DNA of 64,000 bases, taken from assembly GCF_000332175.1 (NCBI RefSeq), contig NZ_KB235914.1:3282868-3346867 (forward strand), read 5' to 3'. The translations under genes were made by a program, and so were the position numbers. Source of the stretch: Pseudanabaena sp. PCC 6802. GTDB lineage: Bacteria > Cyanobacteriota > Cyanobacteriia > Pseudanabaenales > Pseudanabaenaceae. The notes beneath the pieces are model-generated. The model searched no databases, was not told the origin of the DNA, and saw nothing but the letters and a program-made list of their open reading frames with translations. Of this stretch, positions 37,200-46,015 are shown one piece after another (the first letter of the stretch is position 1; each line of letters begins with the position of its first letter).

Positions 37200-38198
37200 A
37201 TGAGGATATTAGGAATGGAAGCACCAAACAGGAGCAACCCTAAAGTTCAAGATCGAGATTTTCTACAGATTGTCCTGGCTGAGTCTAACTCAACCATTAG
37301 CGAGCCAATTGTAGCTGAATTAGGCAAAGACCAACATCGGATCGTCAGATGCGCCAACCTTCAAGAGACAAATCGGGCAATGGACAGTCACGTGCCCGAT
37401 CTGTTAATTATTGGCAATTTAGAAGATTCGAGTTGTTTAGAGGTATTTCGCGAGTGCGCGCAAAAATTTCAAAATTTGCCGATAATCTTGCTGTGTCATA
37501 CGCTTGAGGTCAACCAATTTTTCAAGGATTGGGTAGTTGCCAAAGGCGGCTGCGATGTCATGAGCGGTTCCCCTACAAAACTGCATCTACTCAGGCAAGG
37601 GTTGCAAAATTTGATGGGTCGAGACCAGTCTGTCGAACCAGCTCAAGCTGCTCCTGCGCCTGCAAAAATTCAAGAACCTGCTCCACCACCTGCACCTGCA
37701 TCTAAGCCTGCATCGAATCTGCCCAGCCCGCCGCCGCCACTACCAAAACCACCACAAGCGATCGCGCAAAATGCCAAACCTGCACCAAAAGAGCCGGTAA
37801 AAGCTGCCCCAATTCCCACCTCAAGCCCTGGTAAGAGTTCGCGCTTCCAACAAACCTTAACTTATCAACAAACTCTTGCCGCCCTGAATGAAATTTCGGA
37901 AATAAGTCTCAAGTACTTCGGAGGTCTGGTGATTGGTAATTATTGGAAAAAAGCCCATAAAAGCTTAACAGCAGAACATCTCTGGCTGGAATGCTGGTCG
38001 GTCGATCATACTGGGGTAATTTCCTTTGTCAGCCAGGATATCCCGCAAGAAAACCTGACTGAGAGGCAATTCGAGAGTTTACTGCTTTGGGTCAAAGGCT
38101 TTCTTAAGGAATGCGATCGCATCATTGCCGATTACATAGAGCTTTTGCGGCAGAGCAACCCATCCGAACAGGTCAAACAGATTATTACCAATCTCTAA
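37200..38198 (+). CDS. pseudo-receiver protein with Pro-rich linker
   Basis: 332 residues. Residues 20-140 form a receiver-like fold (FLQIVLAESNSTISEPIVAE, then DLLIIGNLEDSS). The phospho-acceptor Asp is replaced by Gly and the Lys motif is lost, so it cannot be phosphorylated in the normal way. A Pro/Ala-rich linker (148-215) follows, then a C-terminal ~115-residue domain I do not recognise. Its receiver is clearly paralogous to that of the next gene, which has the same LAESN and LGN/IGN motifs. It starts the PSII-assembly-like cluster. An in-frame ATG at 37215 is an alternative start. Confidence 0.8.
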   Translation: MRILGMEAPNRSNPKVQDRDFLQIVLAESNSTISEPIVAELGKDQHRIVRCANLQETNRAMDSHVPDLLIIGNLEDSSCLEVFRECAQKFQNLPIILLCHTLEVNQFFKDWVVAKGGCDVMSGSPTKLHLLRQGLQNLMGRDQSVEPAQAAPAPAKIQEPAPPPAPASKPASNLPSPPPPLPKPPQAIAQNAKPAPKEPVKAAPIPTSSPGKSSRFQQTLTYQQTLAALNEISEISLKYFGGLVIGNYWKKAHKSLTAEHLWLECWSVDHTGVISFVSQDIPQENLTERQFESLLLWVKGFLKECDRIIADYIELLRQSNPSEQVKQIITNL

Positions 38199-38379
38199 AC
38201 ACTCATAAGCATAAATTATCATGTAAATGCTACTGCCTTGTAAATATTTGGGTAGTATTACATTCAAGAGTTGTATTTGATTTTTAATATTAACTTTTGT
38301 AATTACCTTACAAGTGCTTGCTGCGATCGGCAATTTCAAATTAATTTAAACCATCAAACAGGGGAGATATTAATAAATT

Positions 38380-39366
38380 ATGACCAAATCTAATCGTACG
38401 GAAGAAAAGTCACACACTGTTTCCTCTGCTGATGCCCGACATAATGCTGCCACATTGAGAATAGTCCTGGCCGAATCCAACCCTGCAATCCATCAGAGAC
38501 TACTAAAAACTATTGAAGGGATTGGCAAGTGGATTGTCTATCCTTGTTCGGAATATACAGAGCTAGTCCAGACCCTCTCATCCGGTGCTGCCGATCTGCT
38601 GATTTTAGGTAATGTCGATAATGGTAGTTGCTTTGAAATCTTCCAACTCTGTAATAAGGAATGGGATAAGTTACCCGTAATTTTAGTATCCCATGAAGTC
38701 GTTATCCCTGAGTTCTACCGTCACGCGCTAGCAGAGAGCAAGGGCTTGGGTGGTGTTGTTAGTAGCGATCCCATCAATCATAACGAACTGGTGCGCGTAA
38801 TTCAGAATGTCACCGGAGTGATTCGCGCCCAGAAACAGGCACAGTCTTTGAATTTCCCCTCGGTTAAAGATGTGGATACTTTTGTCCCGTTACAAATTGA
38901 CAGCCAATTAACAACAGCAGCCACAGGCGAACAATTACTGAACGTATTACTCAGCAATAAAGTTAACGTTCTCAAAGCCTGCGGTGGCAACGGGCGTTGT
39001 GCCACCTGTCATGTCTTTGTGAAAGAGGGGATGGATGCTTTATCGCCTCCTACACAGCAAGAACGTTTGACATTGAGTTTAATGCGGATCGAGCAATCTA
39101 ATGCCCGTCTAGCTTGTCAATGTAAAGTTTTGGATCGCGGCGTTGTTCTAGAAGTTCCCAAGGGGAAATATGTAAATTCAGAAGCAGAATTAGAGTCACT
39201 GGTTGGCAAGAAAGCACAGCAATCTCTCGTGCACCCATTCACAGGGGAAGTGTTGGTGCAGGAAGGAAAACTCATTCTGCGCACTGCTTTGGAAAAAATG
39301 CAAGAACTAAACCGCGAGTTCGAGAAAGAAATGGGAGTTCTATTATCCTTGCACGAAGGTATTTAA
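38380..39366 (+). CDS. pseudo-receiver fused to 2Fe-2S ferredoxin domain
   Basis: 328 residues. Residues 26-145 are a pseudo-receiver: the expected phospho-Asp is Gly77 in DLLILGNVD. Residues 165-262 are a plant/adrenodoxin-like 2Fe-2S ferredoxin with Cys201, Cys207, Cys210 and Cys246 as cluster ligands (C-x5-C-x2-C...C), followed by a ~65-residue tail. Ferredoxin domains of this type occur in the Synechocystis photosystem II assembly operon (Slr0148). The fusion suggests a redox sensor whose output domain no longer uses phosphate. It is followed by a V4R gene after 4 bp, in one operon. Confidence 0.85.
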   Translation: MTKSNRTEEKSHTVSSADARHNAATLRIVLAESNPAIHQRLLKTIEGIGKWIVYPCSEYTELVQTLSSGAADLLILGNVDNGSCFEIFQLCNKEWDKLPVILVSHEVVIPEFYRHALAESKGLGGVVSSDPINHNELVRVIQNVTGVIRAQKQAQSLNFPSVKDVDTFVPLQIDSQLTTAATGEQLLNVLLSNKVNVLKACGGNGRCATCHVFVKEGMDALSPPTQQERLTLSLMRIEQSNARLACQCKVLDRGVVLEVPKGKYVNSEAELESLVGKKAQQSLVHPFTGEVLVQEGKLILRTALEKMQELNREFEKEMGVLLSLHEGI

Positions 39367-39370
39367 AATT

Positions 39371-40093
39371 ATGAAAACCACGAAAGAGATCGTAACTTTT
39401 CAGACTCCTCCAGTTCCCATGCCCTCTGTCTGGAGAGTCTGTCACTACAGCCGATACACCTTCTTCAACTTCGATATGCAGCAAGGTGAGATCTGGGACT
39501 ATCATCAGCAACGCAATATTCTAGCAGGAGAAGAATTCATCGTTTCTCTGCTCAAAGGCTTAGAGCATGAAGTTGGTGAGTCCGCTGGCTGGCTGCTATA
39601 CACGATCGGTCTGAACTGGGGCAAGCAAGATGCGATCGCATTTGAAGAATGGTTGGAGGGGTACTATAAACTCACTCTGCAAACTGCTAATCTCGCCTTT
39701 GCCATGGAGACATGGTGGTGGCCCCTAACCGCCCAAGGTTGGGGAACGTGGAAGTTAGACCTGCAATCACTCAAAGATGGCTTCATTTTTGTCGATCTGT
39801 TTGACTCAGCCGTGGCTAAAACGTTAGGTAATATCGGTAAGCCTGTATGTCACCTTTATGCTGGCCTGTTAGCAGGATTCTTTAGCGTAGTCTTTAATAA
39901 GAACCTGAGCAGCACTGAAGTGCAATGTTACTCTATGGGTAATGATTTCTGTCGTTTTCTCATTGGTTCAGAAAAACGCATTCGAGCCACCGAGTTTTGG
40001 ATTTCTTCCGGCGCAACAGCAGCGGATATTGAGAACCGCTTCCTCGCAGAAGAAATTCCCGCTGAAGTCGAACTACTAGTCAAAGAAGGTTAG
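39371..40093 (+). CDS. V4R domain protein (4-vinyl reductase-like)
   Basis: 240 residues. The V4R fold covers about 55-205, with the family's GLNWGKQ near residue 78, a Trp-rich strand (METWWWPL), HLYAGLLAGFFS and the last Cys motif VQCYSMGNDFCRFLIGS. V4R domains bind small hydrocarbons or tetrapyrroles, as in BchJ and the related Slr0144/Slr0147 of Synechocystis. It probably handles chlorophyll or bilin precursors at photosystem assembly. Spacing is 4 bp from the ferredoxin fusion and 2 bp to the next gene. Confidence 0.85.
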   Translation: MKTTKEIVTFQTPPVPMPSVWRVCHYSRYTFFNFDMQQGEIWDYHQQRNILAGEEFIVSLLKGLEHEVGESAGWLLYTIGLNWGKQDAIAFEEWLEGYYKLTLQTANLAFAMETWWWPLTAQGWGTWKLDLQSLKDGFIFVDLFDSAVAKTLGNIGKPVCHLYAGLLAGFFSVVFNKNLSSTEVQCYSMGNDFCRFLIGSEKRIRATEFWISSGATAADIENRFLAEEIPAEVELLVKEG

Positions 40094-40095
40094 AC

Positions 40096-40707
40096 ATGAA
40101 AAGCGATCGCGGCTCGACCAAAAAAATAAAAACCGATTTCCTCAGCCTGTTTCTGAGTTGGCTAAGAGGAATTGGGAGCAAACTGAGGCGCATGGTGAGG
40201 CGCTTGCTTTACCCAAATCGGGGTAGACGCGCCCAGATGGTGGCACATACGCCTGACATTAAAATTGCTCCATTAATGGGAGCAGAGAAGATTCATCAAA
40301 TGGAATCTTTAACTGTTGGGAGTTTGATGACAAAAGTAGAGTGGCAGGCTCCCCAAAAGATTAGCGCTGAAATACCTCTAGAAACTCTAGAAGCAACACC
40401 TACCCGTAAAAGTATCCCTGGATTTGACGAGTCGGAATCTCTAACGGTGGGTAATGCACGCGCAAGCTTGCAGCTAACTACACCTCGCCCTGTTACGGAG
40501 GAAATGCCTGAGCCTGACTCAAAAGTGGCAGTTTCTTCAATCCAGGCGGTATATCCTTCCGATCGCATGCCTCCAATTATGGGAACAGAACAATTCCCTC
40601 GCCGACGCTCTTTAACAGTTGGCAATCTACTGGAGACCGTCCAGTGGAAGACTCTCCAGTCACCTTCTCAAACCTCTACTATCGAAGACAAGATTAATTG
40701 GGATTAG
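40096..40707 (+). CDS. basic protein with three SLTVG repeats
   Basis: 203 residues, family not recognised. The N-terminal 45 residues are strongly basic with an amphipathic stretch (FLSLFLSWLRGIGSKLRR) that could bind membrane or phycobilisome. Three repeated units follow, each with SLTVG (71, 115, 182) and then a [VL]xW/L strand (TKVEWQAP, ASLQLTTP, ETVQWKTL). In two units a (P)xxMGxExxxxx segment precedes. The repeats look like short linear binding motifs on a disordered chain, suggesting a linker or scaffold that holds three copies of a partner. It lies inside the V4R/phycobilisome-like operon, and its start is 2 bp after the V4R stop. Confidence 0.75.
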   Translation: MKSDRGSTKKIKTDFLSLFLSWLRGIGSKLRRMVRRLLYPNRGRRAQMVAHTPDIKIAPLMGAEKIHQMESLTVGSLMTKVEWQAPQKISAEIPLETLEATPTRKSIPGFDESESLTVGNARASLQLTTPRPVTEEMPEPDSKVAVSSIQAVYPSDRMPPIMGTEQFPRRRSLTVGNLLETVQWKTLQSPSQTSTIEDKINWD

Positions 40708-40786
40708 AAGTCTAGATTGTAGCGCCAGCTTAGACCAACTGGAGATACAAGTTTTACAGATATCGCAAATTTAAGGAGAATAATTC

Positions 40787-41251
40787 ATGATTACTTTATT
40801 AGAAAATGTCCTCGAGCGAGCGGATGGTAATTACGTAAGTCCTGAGGATCTTCAGCTTTTGGATAAGGCACTTTCTTCTTGGAAGGCTCGTAAAGCGGCA
40901 TATAATGCCTTGCAAGAGAAGGAACCTGACATTATTAGCGCTGCTGTGACAATGATGAAAAATGGCGATCGCTTCGAATCGAAACCAATGGATAGTCTGG
41001 GGGTAGATCGCTGCCAAAGAGATATGACTTTGGGATTGCGTTGCTGCGCTCTTGCCATGCTGTTACAAGATGAAGAAATGCTGAAAGATAGAGTACTGTA
41101 CTGGCAACAAAATATTTTCCGTGCCATGCAACTGAACTATCAGGGCTACAAGTTTCTTTGGCAAGCAGTCAAATCTCAACTCCCCGGCGAGCAGGCGGCA
41201 TTCTTTAGCCCCTACATGAAGCTTGCCCATGAAATGATGGCCGCCGAGTAA
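40787..41251 (+). CDS. phycobilisome/allophycocyanin-like globin
   Basis: 154 residues, all helical, of the phycobilisome protein family but divergent (no typical N-terminal ApcA/B hairpin signature). The C-x-R-D motif around the chromophore cysteine is kept: Cys76 in DRCQRDM corresponds to the bilin-binding Cys84 of phycobiliproteins, so it may bind a bilin. It resembles the phycobilisome-like Slr0146 of the Synechocystis PSII assembly operon. An AAGGAG lies upstream. It sits between the SLTVG-repeat protein and the second V4R gene. Confidence 0.8.
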   Translation: MITLLENVLERADGNYVSPEDLQLLDKALSSWKARKAAYNALQEKEPDIISAAVTMMKNGDRFESKPMDSLGVDRCQRDMTLGLRCCALAMLLQDEEMLKDRVLYWQQNIFRAMQLNYQGYKFLWQAVKSQLPGEQAAFFSPYMKLAHEMMAAE

Positions 41252-41276
41252 ATATTAACTGACAAGGAGAAAATCG

Positions 41277-41921
41277 ATGGAATTATCCTCCCCACAGAAG
41301 GAGTCAATTCCTTCTAGTTACTTTAACCCAAGAGCTTATGTCAAGTCCAACCCCGCCACAGGCTTGTTAGCTAGCCGCCAGGGCAAGCGCTTGATCGCTT
41401 TACCGGAATTACTAATTAGTAGCATTCACGACACCTTGCACGAAGAAGCTGGAGAAGCAGCTCCCATCGCTTTCTATACATTTGGCTTCAGTTGGGGCAA
41501 GTCTTTCTACGAGAGAATGCGCAAAGAATTGGAAGTCTATAACGGCTGCTCCATTGACGAGATGAATGCTCCTGAATTTTTTGCGACTTTGCAACAGCTC
41601 TGGGGCGTGCATGGCTTAGGTCAAATTACCGTGGATTTCTCTTTTGCTAAACAGGGGCTTTTGCTGGTGACAATTGAGAACTCAGGTATATCCAAAGCGG
41701 AGGCGCGCTCTGTATCTAAATCCTTCAGCATAGAAGCGGGATTTCTTGGAGGTTGGTTTTCAGCCCAAACTCAGCGCGGTTTGGGTGCTTGCGCCACCGA
41801 CTGGGATGTAGAGCTTCGCCGAACGCAGTATTTAGTTGGAGCAAAATCGCAAATCGAACAAATTGAGTCGAAGTTTATTAGTCAAGGCAAGAGAACGCAA
41901 GCGATTATGGAAAATATTTAA
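41277..41921 (+). CDS. second V4R domain protein
   Basis: 214 residues, shorter than the first V4R protein (39371-40093). The V4R core has FYTFGFSWGKSFYERM (about 62-77) and EAGFLGGWFSAQTQRGLGACATDWD, with Cys in the same C-terminal place. The two V4R proteins may form a heterodimer. AAGGAG precedes the ATG. It ends the operon; repeat DNA follows. Confidence 0.82.
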   Translation: MELSSPQKESIPSSYFNPRAYVKSNPATGLLASRQGKRLIALPELLISSIHDTLHEEAGEAAPIAFYTFGFSWGKSFYERMRKELEVYNGCSIDEMNAPEFFATLQQLWGVHGLGQITVDFSFAKQGLLLVTIENSGISKAEARSVSKSFSIEAGFLGGWFSAQTQRGLGACATDWDVELRRTQYLVGAKSQIEQIESKFISQGKRTQAIMENI

Positions 41922-41943
41922 GTCCTAGGATCGATCCCAGTAA

Positions 41944-41981
41944 CCGTAAAGGGGTCAGGCACGGGGGCACTGCCCCTACGG
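41944..41981. repeat. GC-rich palindrome, GTAGGGGCAG type, copy 2
   Basis: CCGTAAAGGGGTCAGGCACG and the complementary CACTGCCCCTACGG. The same core occurs at 11057-11087. Confidence 0.65.
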
Positions 41982-42017
41982 TTATCGGTATCGATCGATC
42001 CGTTTGTGCGTGGGAAT

Positions 42018-42119
42018 TATAGCTGTAGACAGATCTGTTAGGACAGGGGGTGTGGGGGCTGCGCCCCACGCAGGGGTCCACCCCTGCACCCCGTCCTAAG
42101 CCTATTGGCTATAGCTATA
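42018..42119. repeat. dispersed repeat B, copy 2
   Basis: TATAGCTGTAGACAGATCTG start and GCCTATTGGCTATAGCTATA end. It is about 90 percent identical to copy 1 at 36919. Confidence 0.85.
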
Positions 42120-42120
42120 G

Positions 42121-42230
42121 CTAGTACACCAAAACCAAAGTTTTGGAGGGGGTGGAGGGGGTGAAACCCCCTTCTGGGGGCAAAGCCCCCCATTCCCCCA
42201 TGTTGCAAAATTTATGATTTGCGACACTAG
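42121..42230. repeat. dispersed repeat C, copy 2 (inverted), touching pgk stop
   Basis: CTAGTACACCAAAACCAAAG at the left and ATTTATGATTTGCGACACTA at the right, inverted relative to 21047-21152. The last three bases (CTA at 42227-42229 on plus) are the pgk stop codon TAG on the minus strand. Together with repeat B copy 2 this occupies the gap between the V4R operon and pgk. Confidence 0.85.
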
Positions 42231-43429
42231 GCATCGTTTAATGCCGCAATGCCGGGGAGGACTTTGCCTTCCAGCAGTTCAAGGCTAGCGCCACCACCAG
42301 TAGAGATATGGCTCATCTGTTCGGCCACGCCTACTTTTTCTACTGCTGCTACGGAATCGCCGCCACCGATGATCGTGATCGCACCTTTGCCAGTTAGACC
42401 GGCTAGGGTATGGGCGATCGCTTCGGTACCGACAGCAAACTTATCAAACTCAAATACACCCATCGGGCCGTTCCAAATGACGGTTTGGCAGTCCGCTAAA
42501 GCATCTTGAAATACTTTGACGGAGTCAGGGCCGATATCCAGACCCATCCAGCCATCGGGAATACCGTTGATGCTGACGGTTTGCGAGTTAGCATCGGGCT
42601 TGAAGTCATCGGCGACAACCACATCTGTGGGCAAGAGGAACTGCACGCCGCGCTCTTTTGCCATTGCTTCTAGCGATCGCGCTAGATCTAACTTATCTTC
42701 CTCAACCAAAGATTTACCTACTGCTAAGCCACGGGCTTTGTAGAAGGTGAAGATCATGCCACCGCCGAGGAGCAACTTATCGACCTTGCCGAGCAATGCT
42801 TCGATCACACCAATTTTGCTCGATACTTTAGAACCACCCACGATCGCTGCTAAGGGGCGCTTTGGCGAGTCAATCGCACCGCTGAGGTACTGCAATTCTT
42901 TGTCCAGCAGGAATCCAGCTACAGAAGGACTGAGGTACTTCGTCACGCCTTCGGTAGAGGCATGGGCGCGGTGAGCAGTCCCAAAAGCATCATTGACATA
43001 CATATCTGCCACCAAAGCAAGCTTCCGTGCAAATTCTGGGTCGTTTTTCTCTTCTTCAGGGTAGAAGCGGACGTTTTCCAGCAATGCTACGCCGCCATTA
43101 CCCAAGTTGCTAACTTTAGCTGCTACATCATCGCCAATGCAGTCATCGCACTTGACCACAGGTTGCCCTAATAACTCGGCCAAGCGAGTAGCGATCGGGT
43201 CAAGTCGGAGGCTCTCGGTAACACCTTTTGGTCTACCCAAGTGACTAGTTAGAATTACTTTAGCACCAGCATTAGTCAAATGCTGAATGGTTGGTAGTGC
43301 TGCCCGAATACGGGTATCATCCGTAATTGCACCCGTTGCATCTTGAGGGACATTAAAGTCAACCCTAACCAAAACTTTCTTGCCCGCGAGGTCAGAAGAA
43401 GTTAAATTTGCTAAAGTTTGCTTAGGCAC
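42227..43429 (-). CDS. pgk: phosphoglycerate kinase
   Basis: 400 residues, the usual length. It transfers phosphate between 1,3-bisphosphoglycerate and ADP, in the Calvin cycle (reverse) and glycolysis. The N-terminal [14 protein letters not shown] with substrate Arg/Asp residues, [10 protein letters not shown], the nucleotide hinge region and the C-terminal [11 protein letters not shown] are intact. The stop codon lies in the end of the dispersed repeat C, so the last codons (ALNDA) may have been replaced when it inserted. A short AT-rich region (43430-43493) separates it from the divergent Usp gene. Confidence 0.97.
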   Translation of the reverse strand: MPKQTLANLTSSDLAGKKVLVRVDFNVPQDATGAITDDTRIRAALPTIQHLTNAGAKVILTSHLGRPKGVTESLRLDPIATRLAELLGQPVVKCDDCIGDDVAAKVSNLGNGGVALLENVRFYPEEEKNDPEFARKLALVADMYVNDAFGTAHRAHASTEGVTKYLSPSVAGFLLDKELQYLSGAIDSPKRPLAAIVGGSKVSSKIGVIEALLGKVDKLLLGGGMIFTFYKARGLAVGKSLVEEDKLDLARSLEAMAKERGVQFLLPTDVVVADDFKPDANSQTVSINGIPDGWMGLDIGPDSVKVFQDALADCQTVIWNGPMGVFEFDKFAVGTEAIAHTLAGLTGKGAITIIGGGDSVAAVEKVGVAEQMSHISTGGGASLELLEGKVLPGIAALNDA

Positions 43430-43493
43430 TGGAAAAATCCTCCAATTTTTACTTGTGTTTGTTAATGTCGTTCTAGATCTTACCTAAGAGTAG

Positions 43494-43889
43494 ATGTTTA
43501 ATACGATCTTGTTTCCTGTCAATCGAAGTCGCGAAGCCCGTCAAGCCGCTGACGTGGCGATCGAGATGGTAAAAAAATATCAGGCGCGATTGGTTGTCCT
43601 GTCTGTAGTTGAACCTGCTGAGGGTGAAGATGCGAACGCAGCATCCGCTGAAGCTACAGAACTATTGAATAAAGTCAAAGCTACCCTGCAAGAAGTAGGG
43701 ATTGCCGCAGAACTGAAACTTGCGCAGGGTAAGCCTGCGTTTGCCATCTGCGATGTTGCCGATGAAGTTGGAGCAGACCTCATCATCATTGGTTCTCGGG
43801 GCATGAGCCTGACAGACGAACACCCCGAGGGCAGCGTTAGCCAGAAGGTAATTAACCTTTCCCCTTGCCCAGTTCTGGTCGTACCCTGA
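43494..43889 (+). CDS. universal stress protein (UspA family)
   Basis: 131 residues with one Usp fold. The ATP-binding motif G-x2-G-x9-GS-x is seen as IIIGSRGMSLTDEHPEGSVSQ, and the N-terminal TILFPVNRSREA. It likely binds ATP, dimerises and acts in stress. It is divergent from pgk, with no operon partner, since tRNA-Leu follows on the other strand. Confidence 0.92.
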   Translation: MFNTILFPVNRSREARQAADVAIEMVKKYQARLVVLSVVEPAEGEDANAASAEATELLNKVKATLQEVGIAAELKLAQGKPAFAICDVADEVGADLIIIGSRGMSLTDEHPEGSVSQKVINLSPCPVLVVP

Positions 43890-43892
43890 TTA

Positions 43893-43973
43893 TGCGGATG
43901 AAAGGACTCGAACCTTCACGTCAAAGACACTAGAACCTAAATCTAGCGCGTCTACCAATTCCGCCACATCCGC
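43893..43973 (-). tRNA. tRNA-Leu (anticodon UAG)
   Basis: On the minus strand it runs GCGGATGTGGCGGAATTGG through CATCCGCA. The acceptor stem GCGGATG/CATCCGC pairs perfectly. The anticodon stem CTAGA/TCTAG holds loop TTTAGGT with anticodon TAG. A class II long variable arm (TGTCTTTGACGT region) and the T-loop GGTTCGAGTCC are present. No CCA is encoded. It decodes CUA and neighbouring CUN codons. Confidence 0.95.
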
Positions 43974-44295
43974 GAACCGAATATCCATCATACTGCAAAC
44001 TGGGAATGGCAGTGATGGCAATCTATAAAAAATTTAGGTTGTTGTAAAAAATTCACTGACGTAAGGGCAGGTTTTGTACAAGCACTATTGGTAAAAGTCA
44101 ATAACTTCTATCCAAACCTGCCCCTGCCCGTACATAGAGCATATAAGTGAAAATTTACAGGTAGAAATTTCTTCGCTGACCGCTGCTAGCTAACTTTCAC
44201 ACATTATTTCAGATTGCTATATGACAATTTGCCAGTGTTAAAATTTCATCAGAGACTGTCTGGAACCTAATTGCAAGCGGTCTACCATCCCCTTT
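43974..44295. other. 322-bp gap with repeat F copy 2
   Basis: No gene is seen. A hairpin repeat lies at 44061-44125 (GTAAGGGCAGGTTTTG ... CCAAACCTGCCCCTGC), related to the one at 21167-21233. The remaining ~170 bp are AT-rich and should contain the promoter of the downstream gene. Confidence 0.6.
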
Positions 44296-44733
44296 GTGCA
44301 ACTACCAAAAGCTCCAAAATCAAAGGCGCAAAAAATCGACCGATCGCAGGTCTATCCTTGCCCGTGCCCAAAACGCGCTAAACTCAAACCAATTACGCTG
44401 ACTGATGCCTTTGGCTGCGATCGCTGCTCTTTAATTTTTGCGATCGAAGATGATAGCTACAGCTTAGTACGCCTAGGAGGTATAGATCCCTATCGCCGTG
44501 CTTGGTATTGGAATGGCATGCGCTGGCAGCCCGTACGCCATGTCAACTTCAATTACGCCAGAGAACTTTTACCGATACAGCTAGTTATGGTGCTATCGGT
44601 TGTATTAATGTTTTTATTATTAGTAGCTATTAGCCAAACTCAAGATAGAAGAATTCTGCTTGCGATCGTAGTTACTATTCCAATTATTCTAGTAGTCTAC
44701 TGGTTATTACTGTTGCGCCGTCGGGAACCTTAG
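44296..44733 (+). CDS. zinc-ribbon-like small membrane protein
   Basis: 145 residues; start GTG at 44296. The N-terminal half has four cysteines as CPCP...CDRC (residues 18-47), a possible zinc ribbon. The C-terminal half has two hydrophobic segments (about 94-115 and 120-138). I do not recognise a named family. It lies 14 bp upstream of proA, so it may be co-transcribed. Confidence 0.75.
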   Translation: MQLPKAPKSKAQKIDRSQVYPCPCPKRAKLKPITLTDAFGCDRCSLIFAIEDDSYSLVRLGGIDPYRRAWYWNGMRWQPVRHVNFNYARELLPIQLVMVLSVVLMFLLLVAISQTQDRRILLAIVVTIPIILVVYWLLLLRRREP

Positions 44734-44747
44734 TTGAAGATCGAGTT

Positions 44748-46013
44748 ATGAATACAGTAAGCCCAGTACCTGAAGATTTAACGGGTTTTGTCTATCAATC
44801 CCATGCAGCTTCCATGTACCTTGCCTCCGTCAAATTCGAGCAGAGGAATCAAATCCTGCAAGAAATCGCAGAAGTTTTCAAGCAGCAGCGCAATCAGGTA
44901 TTAGAGGCGAATACGCTCGATCTTGAGGCCAGTCGAGAAATGGCCGTACCTGATATTCTGCTGGAGTGGCTGAAACTAACACCGGAACGCCTCCAAAACG
45001 CAATTGACTGTATTAAGCAACTAGCATTATTGCCCGATCCTCTATCTGCAGGTATTTCCAACCCCGATGGCTTCAGGCGCGTGCCGCTAGGCGCAATGGC
45101 ATTTGTTTATGAGGCATTTCCCCAACTGGGACTGGTGGCAGCCGGTATGTGTTTAAAGGCGGGGAACAGCCTGATCCTCAAGGGGGGAAACGAAAGTATT
45201 AACACCAATACCGCGATCGCAAATATCATCCAGGATGTACTGCATAGTTTCGACCTACACGATGCCACGCTGGCGATCGCTCCTAAGGGCAGTGCCATCA
45301 AAGATTTACTGACCCAGGAAAAGTATTTACGATTGGCAATTCCCTACGGTCGTCCTAGCTTTGTCCAGCAGGTGTGCAAACAATCAACTGTGGCAGTAAT
45401 GCCTTCGGTAATGGGTAACTGTTATGCCTATATCTCCCCCACCAGCAGCCTGGATTATGCTTACCAGATCGTCAAATCCAGTCGCAGTAGCGAGCCTGAC
45501 CCTGTCAATGCCATTGAAAAAGTCATAGTACATCGCGACTGGCTCGATCGCGGTCTGGTGGACTGGATTATTCGCCTGCAAGAACAGGGACTGGCAGTGC
45601 GGGGCTGCGACACCATTGTGGCGCACTGTCGCCCGCATATAGATCGCCTGCACAGCGAAGTGGCCGCAGAGACCCAGTGGGGACAAGCTTATCTTGACGA
45701 CATTATTGCAATTCGGGTAGTGGATCGCCTCGCTGAGGCGATCGCCTGGATAAACCAGTACAGTAGCGGTCATGCCGATGCCATCCTCACGGACTCGCTC
45801 CAGGAAAGCCACCAATTTGCCAACGAAGCCAATAGCAGTACCATATACATCAATACCCCAAATCAATTTAAGCGTCTTGGTAGCCTGGATGCCAATGGCA
45901 ATAAACGAGTACTGCTGGGGATGTCTAGTCTGAAGACGCGCGGTTCATCTCGCCATCCGGGCGCGATCGATTTGTACGCTCTTACTACTACTAAACGAGT
46001 TATAACGGGTTAA
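44748..46013 (+). CDS. proA: glutamate-5-semialdehyde dehydrogenase (gamma-glutamyl phosphate reductase)
   Basis: 421 residues. It reduces gamma-glutamyl phosphate with NADPH to the proline precursor glutamate-5-semialdehyde. An aldehyde-dehydrogenase-like fold is seen: Rossmann [20 protein letters not shown], the catalytic Cys in [12 protein letters not shown], and [17 protein letters not shown]. It is shorter and more divergent than typical ProA (the usual GTGxCH is MGNCY), as in the second ProA paralogue of cyanobacteria. It ends 2 bp before gloA. Confidence 0.88.
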   Translation: MNTVSPVPEDLTGFVYQSHAASMYLASVKFEQRNQILQEIAEVFKQQRNQVLEANTLDLEASREMAVPDILLEWLKLTPERLQNAIDCIKQLALLPDPLSAGISNPDGFRRVPLGAMAFVYEAFPQLGLVAAGMCLKAGNSLILKGGNESINTNTAIANIIQDVLHSFDLHDATLAIAPKGSAIKDLLTQEKYLRLAIPYGRPSFVQQVCKQSTVAVMPSVMGNCYAYISPTSSLDYAYQIVKSSRSSEPDPVNAIEKVIVHRDWLDRGLVDWIIRLQEQGLAVRGCDTIVAHCRPHIDRLHSEVAAETQWGQAYLDDIIAIRVVDRLAEAIAWINQYSSGHADAILTDSLQESHQFANEANSSTIYINTPNQFKRLGSLDANGNKRVLLGMSSLKTRGSSRHPGAIDLYALTTTKRVITG

Positions 46014-46015
46014 CT

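Noticed and set aside
42120-42230. Rho-independent terminator of pgk
   Set aside because: GC-rich hairpins are present, but no T-run lies on the pgk side, and the element is a dispersed repeat.
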